Shown one piece after another: positions 57,701-64,000 of a DNA stretch of 64,000 nucleotides (its first letter is position 1; each line of letters opens with the position of its first letter). The translations under genes were made by a program, and so were the position numbers. This DNA is from Halichoerus grypus (taxonomy: Eukaryota > Chordata > Mammalia > Carnivora > Phocidae). The DNA lies in the NCBI RefSeq assembly GCF_964656455.1, contig NC_135720.1:99956696-100020695 (forward strand), read 5' to 3'. Under the pieces are notes generated by a model. That model worked only from the letters and a program-made list of their open reading frames with translations. It did no database searches and had not been told where the DNA came from.

Positions 57701-60680
57701 GAAATATTATTCAACCATAAAAAAGAGTGAAATCTTGTCATTTGCAACAACATGGATAGAGCTAGAGAATATAATGCTAAGCAAAATAAGTCAGTCAGAG
57801 AAAGACAAATAGCATATGATCTCACTTATAAGGGCAATTTAAGAAACAAAACAAATGAGAAAAGGAAAAAAAGAGAGAGAGAGAGAGAAACCAAAAAACA
57901 GACTATTAATTATACAGAACAAATAGATGGTTACCAGAGGGGAGTAGATGAGGGGATGGGGGAAGTAGGTGATGGGGATTAACGAGTATACTTATCATGA
58001 TGAAATAACATTTAAAAAATTATAAAATAAATTAATATCACTGGATTCTTTTACTTTTTTAATGTGACCACCAAAAAGTTAAAATTACGTGTCATGCTTG
58101 AATTATTTTTTTATGGACACACTGGTCTGTGATTTAAAAAGCTAATGATACAAACTGAGGGTTCTAGAGGGGAGGGGGGTAGGGGGATGGGTTAGCCTGC
58201 TGATGGGTATTAAAGAGGGCACGTATTGAATGGAGCACTGGGTGTTATACACAAACAATGAACCATGGAACACTACATCAAATACTAATGATGTAATGTA
58301 TGGTGATTAACATAACATAATAAAATAAAATTTTAAAAAATGATAAAAAAAAGCTAATGATAGTCCTCTCCCCATGAGATCTTTTCCCATTTATTTTATT
58401 TAATGTGCTTCAGTGTGATCTTAAAGAAAATTAACAATAACATAACCTTAAATTAGCACAGCTTCATATATTGCCATGTTTAATTTTCATCATTTCTATA
58501 TGATAAAGTTTTACTTATTTTTTACATTAAAAAAATCTACCTCTAAAAGTCTTAGTGTTTGTTTTGCTTTCTTATTCATGTGCAAAAACTTGGTATGTGA
58601 GAGCCCAACTCTTGAATTCAAATCTTCTAATTTGAATAAACTACTTTGCTTTAAATAATCCCAAGACCAAGATCAATCATCCTCTTCAATAATTGGGGGT
58701 TGGTTCCCATATATGGTGTCTATCTCTTGATCAGAAAATCTCTGAATGTGAGGAGCTCTGGTCATTGCTGTTTCTCCATCTCTAACTCTGGGCATACAGG
58801 AAGACATCCCAGGACCAGAGACTACTAGGACTAGAACCTATCAGACTAGAGAATTCTGATACTGGCTGAAAACTCATTTGGCATTCAGAAATACAGATTG
58901 TAATATAATAGATCATAATATCTACCATAATAGGAATAATTTTACTAGCATATTGAATGAACTTTGAACTCCTGAACATTCTTTCTCTAAATATATTATG
59001 AATACATTATTTCTCTAAATACAGACTGTATCAGGTTAAATTTCCCTTAAAGTCAAGGGTGAATCTTGAGCCCCACCCTCATCCTACTTGCTGCAGCCTG
59101 ATCAAATATGAATGAATATGTTTTAATGTTCCTGTTGTGTGTCTTTGGGGTTATAAAATATTATCACTCATATGTCTAGAAGAATCACAGAGAAGGTGCA
59201 GGAAACCATATGGGGCAGAAAGTAGAGAATCTGATTAACAAACATGTAGCAGTGCAAAAGAGCAAAATATATTTCTTAAATAATTTTATAAATGAAGACC
59301 AGGAGATGGACCAGAGAAATAACAGGGGATTGGGAAGGGCCATGAAAGGAGAAAAAGCACATTAAGAATTACCTTGAAACTAGAAATTGGCATCTGTGGC
59401 CTCAGAGATTTTAATTTGTCATGCCGTGAATTTCATCCTTCTCAAAGCTTCAAATTACTTCTTTCCTATCTGTCATAGCTTTGGCTCAGGTTCATTGGCA
59501 ATGCTTAACAACTAATATTGATTTGAACTGCATGCTCTTAAAATGATCTTTGTTCCCTTGAATTCGCTTATTCACTTTTAAATGCAATTTTAACAAATGT
59601 TAAGAAGATAACCCTAATTTTATCTCCCTTTAGGATCCATCCTTTACTGCTTTGCTAGCTACTCAAACGCAAGTCCAAAAAGAGATTGTAAATAAACACA
59701 ATGAACTAAGGAAATCAGTCTCTCCACCTGCCAGCAACATGCTAAAGATGGTAAGAGGCAGCGATAAAAGCTAATGGTGTGAATCAGCAGTGATAAGAGC
59801 AGGGAGCTGGTAACTGGCATCTCTTAAGAACTTTGTGCTTACAAAGTTTTGCTTCTATTCTGCTATTTTATTTGAGCTGTGTTATGGGCATGCAGAAATT
59901 AATTTTCATTTTTAATGGTTAAATAATCTGTCAAGGTTACAGGGCTATTAAGTCGGGAAGGCAAAATTAGAAGGCAGATCTTCAGATACCAAGTGTGAAG
60001 CCTTTGCATTTTTGTTCACTATCTGCCCTAGCCTAAAATAAAGGAGGTCCTTTTCTTTCATGTATTTTATTCTTTTTAAATAATCTCTATGACAACGTGA
60101 GGCTCAGACTCAGGAGCCGAAGAGTCCTGTGGGTAAATACGAGCCCACTTTCCATAGCATAGTTCATAAACACTAGACTATCTTCCATTTGAATGCAATG
60201 GGCTGCAAGTGGAATTGGGAATAATCTAGGCCTGCTTATTACTAAGGAAATATAATACAAAGACTTCACACCTTGAGTATTTAGAGTAGCCCCATTACTA
60301 AAAATCCTACATGTGATTCCTGTACTATCATAAATTGTCAGATATTATATTAGATATTTCTATCATTAGACACATCATTTATGAACTTCTCTTCATGTGG
60401 ATATTGGCACTGGAGCAGATAAACACACACACACACATATATACCCCTAACAAAAAGGTCTTTTCATATCACTAACGATCAGATACTATATAGAAGTTTA
60501 AAGTAGTGCAAATCAACCTACCAATCAGATTATAAACCATATGCTTTGTTGGAGTTGAATCTTTAAGTGTATTTTTTTCTTGTGACATTTAGGAATGGAA
60601 CCGAGAAGCAGCAGCAAATGCCCAAAAGTGGGCAAACAAGTGCACTTTAGAACACAGCGTGCCAGAGGACCGAAAAACCA
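54634..60680 (+). CDS. CRISP2: Cysteine-rich secretory protein, CRISP2-like (5' part; continues beyond window)
   Basis: CRISP2 (TPX1) is a testis and sperm protein of the acrosome and flagellum, linked to sperm-egg interaction and ion-channel regulation. Coding exons visible are 54634-54702 (signal peptide), 59634-59750 and 60593-60680, which are in frame (23 residues, 39 residues, then 29 residues plus one base). The product starts [19 protein letters not shown] and reads [20 protein letters not shown], close to human CRISP2 (MALLPVLFLVTVLLPSLPAEGK from memory). The ICR, hinge and later CAP exons lie past 64000. Three 5' noncoding exons and a CpG-containing start also fit CRISP2, which has several noncoding 5' exons in human. 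The CAP exons are nearly identical to those of the upstream gene, so identity rests on the signal peptide, promoter type and gene order. Confidence 0.88.
55096..55540 (+). repeat. Old interspersed repeat, same family as 14163-14555
   Basis: 'tattaggttctcaaggctgttgtaag ... tgtcattggatttaggtcctacttgg'. A (GAA)n/(A)n run at 55003-55039 precedes it. Subfamily not identified. Confidence 0.6.
55565..58025 (+). mobile_element. 5'-truncated L1 (ORF2 RT to 3' end)
   Basis: It begins in the RT domain ('catgatcaagtaggatttattc'). ORF2 is broken, but 56639-57301 stays open for 220 codons. The FADD motif reads 'LAHD' (gcacatgac), as in the 43.7 kb copy. It ends after (GATA)n (57571-57654) in an A-rich tail. 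Confidence 0.9.
57571..57654 (+). repeat. (GATA)n microsatellite in L1
   Basis: Interrupted GATA/GATG tetranucleotide run, followed by a TA/TG-rich stretch to about 57700. Confidence 0.9.
58151..58347 (+). mobile_element. Short 5'-truncated L1 3' end
   Basis: 'caaactgagggttctagagg ... ggtgattaacataac' plus A-rich tail. A perfect 15-bp duplication (aaaaagctaatgata) lies at 58136-58150 and 58348-58362. The paralogous intron near 16170 has the site empty. Confidence 0.92.
59190..59347. repeat. Inverted copy of CRISP3-like intron segment 17010-17176
   Basis: Inserted between 'tctaga' and 'aaaaagcac', where the first gene reads continuously (near 18660). Confidence 0.8.
59634..59750 (+). CDS. 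CRISP2: CRISP2-like coding exon 2 (CAP domain)
   Basis: 117 nt, acceptor 'tccctttag', donor gtaaga, phase 0. It encodes [18 protein letters not shown] followed by [18 protein letters not shown] and LKM. It differs from 18950-19066 at four nucleotides, all within a 12-base stretch; the rest is identical. Confidence 0.94.
60593..60680 (+). CDS. CRISP2: CRISP2-like coding exon 3 (CAP domain)
   Basis: 88 nt, acceptor 'gacatttag', encoding [17 protein letters not shown] then [12 protein letters not shown], phase 1 end with the same overlapping GTACGT donor as 19936. There is one substitution relative to the other gene (ATG to GTG, Met to Val). Confidence 0.94.
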
Positions 60681-60805
60681 GTACGTAAATGAGTATTTTT
60701 TGAATAAATGAACAAATAAAATAATATTGGAAAAATCAAATAGAATGGAACATTCTGGGGTGTTATAAGAAGACTTCGAGAATAAATGTTGCTTATACTG
60801 CTCTA

Positions 60806-61041
60806 TTTATTTATTATTTATTTATTTTTATTTTTTAGAGAGAGAGAGTGTGTGAGCGGCGGGGGGTGGGGGGAAGGGGCGGGGGGAGGGGCAGAGGGAG
60901 AGAGAGAGAATCCCAAGCAGGCTCCATGTCCAGTGTGGAGCCTTACACCTTACACGGGGCTTGATTTCACGACCCTGAGATCATGACCTGAGCTGAAATC
61001 AAGAGTTGGTTGCTTAACCGACTGAGCCATCCAGGCGCCCC
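60806..61041 (-). mobile_element. SINEC (older type), minus
   Basis: 'tttttagagagagagagtgtgtgagcgg ... ccgactgagccatccaggcgcccc'. It is absent from the paralogous position near 20065, where 'ctctatttaaaatcaag' is uninterrupted. Confidence 0.88.
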
Positions 61042-61899
61042 TATAGTGTTCTTTTTAAAATTAAAGTATCTGTAGAAGGAGAGAGAATTATAGGTACCAT
61101 TTTGTGCTTGTTGATTGTTTACATTATGCAAATGACGTCTGAAGCAATACTTCATTTTGTCTTTCAACCAGCTCATGAGTCAACAGGTCATGTATCATTA
61201 TTTCTCCAGATTTAAAGATGAGAAGATGAGGACTGGGGAGGAATGACTTCCCCAAGACACAATCTGAAGTGTGTCATATACTGGAAAGTTAACCAGGCTT
61301 AATTATTTCTAATCCTCTGCTCTTTTTTGTGATATTGTGTAGCTGTTTGAAGTTTTCATATCTCTTCTTTTGTATTCATAAGATACTAAATTATGGTGAT
61401 TTTTTCCTGAATTTTGTGACTTTTGCTCTAAAAATACTTAAATTTATAAAATCATGATAAATACTTTGGGTATGTTGGTTCATTTTTTAATTTTTGAATC
61501 CTTATCAAGTATTATACTATGAAAGAAAAAATGTTTTATGCATAAATCTTTACATCAAATATTTATTTATGTTATCAACCATAATATACATATAGGCAAG
61601 CTCAATTTGAAAGCAATGAATTTTTACCTTTAATTTCATCACATTATTACTTATATTGTTGATGCTGTTCTATTAATGAAATTATGAAGAGAATGACTGC
61701 ATTCAGTAAAGATTAAAACAAATGGTCTTAAAGATGCAAGTCTACTATTAGATTCTTAGTTTCTTTTTTCCATATTAAAAGAGATACCCAAGAATATTTT
61801 ATACTCTCTTTAAGCAGCAGGTAGACATTATATTTCAAGCTACCCAAATGTAACTCATAATTGAGAGCTTGAAAAGATAGAGAAAAGTTCCTGGGCAAC

Positions 61900-62740
61900 A
61901 AGTTACTTCTTTTATTGTGGTAAAAACACTCCATGAGACTTACACCTTTAACAAATAATTAACTGTACTGTATGATATTACTGACTAGGTACAACATTGT
62001 ATAGCAGAATTTATTCATCTAGAACTTATTCATCTTGCTTACCTGAAATTTTATGCCCATTGATTGGTAATTCCCATTTCTCCTTCCCCCCATCCTTATC
62101 TATCACTGTTCTATTCTTTGATTCTATGAATTTGGCTATTTTAGGTACTTCATATAATGGAATCATGAGTAGTTATCTTTCCGTGACTGGATTATTTCAC
62201 TTAATATCATGTTTTCAAGATTCATCCATAGTGTCCCAACCAACTGCTGCAGAATTTCCTTCTTTTTTAAGGATGAATGACATTCATTGTATATATATGT
62301 GTGTCATTTTGTTCATCCATTCTTCTGTCCATGGATTTTAGGTTTTCATATATTGACTACTGTGAATAGTGCTGCAATGAATATAAAGAATGCTAATATC
62401 TCTTCAAAATCCTGATTTCAATTCTTTTGGATAAATACTCAGAAGTGATATTACTGGATCATTTGGTAGTTCTACCTTTAATTTTTTGAGGAACCTCTAT
62501 GCTTTTTTCCACAGCAGTTACCCCATTTTTTAGGACCAACAAAAGTATCCAGGATTCCAGTTTCTCCACATCCTTATCATCGCTTGTTGTCCTTTTTATT
62601 TTCCCCATAATAGACATCCTGACAGGTATAAGGTGATATCTCACTGTAGTTTTGATTTGTATTTCCCTGTGATTAGCAATATTGAGCACCTTTTCACATA
62701 CCTGTTGGCCATTTGTGCATCTTTGGAGAATGTCCAATCA
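61900..62740 (-). mobile_element. Older L1 3' region (paralogue of 21.5-22.4 kb)
   Basis: Minus-strand L1 3' UTR and ORF2 end, aligned to the first gene's copy. It lacks the nested L1 seen at 22386-23333 and much of the following ORF2. Confidence 0.83.
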
Positions 62741-62870
62741 AATCATGATCAGAAAAGATCTCTAGTCAGTTCCTCAGGCAGCCTCCTGAAAGAGATAGAT
62801 CTTTGGGCATTCCATCCAACTCTTTCCCTACTCAGGAAGAGGCTAGAAGCTCAGGTTTTTTATCTGCTCA

Positions 62871-63550
62871 CTCTGTGCTAAACTAGGAAGGGAAGCTATG
62901 GCAACTATGAATCCAAATCTCTAGCCTCATGAGCTCCACATCTTAGTTATGCTAGATCTGTTAACATTTTCAGAGAGGCAAGTCAGAAGTCAATCCTCTG
63001 GGCAGCATCTGGAAAATCTGTGGCACTGGATGCCCAGGCCAACTTTTTCCCACTACAGGGAGAAACAGGCAGCTATGGTATTTGCTTGCTTGCTCTGTGC
63101 TGAGCTGGGGAGATGAGCCATGGCATCTACCAATCCAAACCACCATCTCTGTTCTCCCCCAGGAAGTAACACTGTAACTGTGTCAAACCCATCAGAGCTT
63201 CAAGACAAGCAAGACAGAAGTCAGTTCTTTAGGGACCCCTGGAGAAATTGGAGCATTGGATACACTGATCAATTCTTTGCTTCCCCAGGAGGAAGCTGAG
63301 AACTAAGATTTTTCATTTGCTTGCTCTGTGCTGAGCCAAGGGGAGGAAATATGGTATCTACCAGCTCAAGCCACCATCTCCATTCTCCTACAGATGGCTA
63401 GCCTGTGCCTGACTGTCAGAGCTCCAAGACTACCAAGACAGAAGCCAGCCATCTGGGGAGTTTCCATAGGGAAGGTTGGGATGCTGGACACAAGAACCAA
63501 CTCCTTCCTTCCCCTGGGAGAAGTTGGGGGCTAGGGGACCTTTTCCTGAT
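62871..63550 (+). repeat. Three tandem units of about 225 bp (paralogous block)
   Basis: Units start at 62871, 63093 and 63324, matching the block at 23992. The third unit is nearly identical between genes, the first two less so. It continues as shared intron to the window end. Confidence 0.8.
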
Positions 63551-64000
63551 CATATGGCAGGCACTGTGCTGAGGGTAAGCATTCTAGCAAGAGGGTGTCC
63601 CAGTTTCACTACAGACTTCAGTGAGTTGGGGTTCATATTCTCCCAGGGTCTAGGAGTCTCAATTAGTTTTGGATTTCCCACCAAGGCAATTTTTTTTGGA
63701 AATTGTTGCTGGATCAGTGTGTTTGTTAAGGGAAAGAGAGTCCAAGGCTCCCTACTCCACCGTCTTGTTGATGTCACCTTCGGCAAGGCTCTTCTTGCCT
63801 AATTCTAAAGGAGGAAGATTTGGCCTTATGATATTCTGATTCAGTGATTAAGAGAGAAGCCAAAAGCTTTGAAATCTGCCATCCCTCCTGATGTCAGTTT
63901 CCTGTTAACTGGGGCTCTTATAGACTGCCTGTAGAACTCTTTTTCCAAGTTCACACAAAATCATAATCATAAACATTTAGACAAGGTCCAATATGTAAAA

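Overview
This window is mammalian nuclear DNA. The genes have small exons with GT-AG introns, and the repeats are L1, MIR and L2 copies plus many tRNA-derived SINEs of the carnivore SINEC type, recognisable by the 'cctgggtggctcag' head and the (AAAT)n/'aaaatcttta' tail. The SINE sequence is unlike the dog SINEC_Cf consensus as I remember it and fits an arctoid carnivore (bear, pinniped or mustelid relatives). I cannot name the species. Apart from L1 reading frames, the only protein-coding genes I can support are two cysteine-rich secretory protein (CRISP) genes in tandem on the + strand. Their order matches human chromosome 6p12 read along the sense strand (CRISP3, then CRISP2).

Layout. 1-7458: upstream flank of the first gene, paralogous to sequence near 50.7-51.0 kb and carrying a 5'-inverted L1 (2.0-4.4 kb). 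7459-34900: a complete CRISP3-like gene with one 5' exon, seven coding exons (joined CDS 735 nt, 244 residues, 16 cysteines after the signal peptide) and a 3' UTR with AATAAA signals. 34.9-48.7 kb: an intergenic stretch dominated by a degraded, nearly full-length + strand L1 (37.0-46.0 kb), itself hit by a minus-strand L1 and several SINEs. 48.7-64.0 kb: the 5' half of a CRISP2-like gene with a CpG-containing probable first exon, two more noncoding exons, the signal-peptide exon and the first two CAP-domain exons. The window ends in the following intron, so the rest of this gene is outside.

The most interesting signal is how the two paralogues relate. Their signal-peptide exons and most introns are clearly diverged. 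The two CAP-domain exons that can be compared, with their flanking introns, are almost identical (4 differences in 117 nt and 1 in 88 nt), and a second intronic block near 24.35-25.12 / 63.23-64.00 kb is also nearly identical. This patchwork points to gene conversion between the neighbours. The copies also differ by an inverted and relocated intronic segment (17.0 vs 59.2 kb), by transposons present in one copy with an empty site in the other, and by two short local duplications in the second gene that each abut a SINE tail. I found no sign of a microbial-type system, CRISPR array, retroviral provirus or non-coding RNA gene. Comparisons with human CRISP2/CRISP3 and with repeat consensuses are from memory, not from a search.
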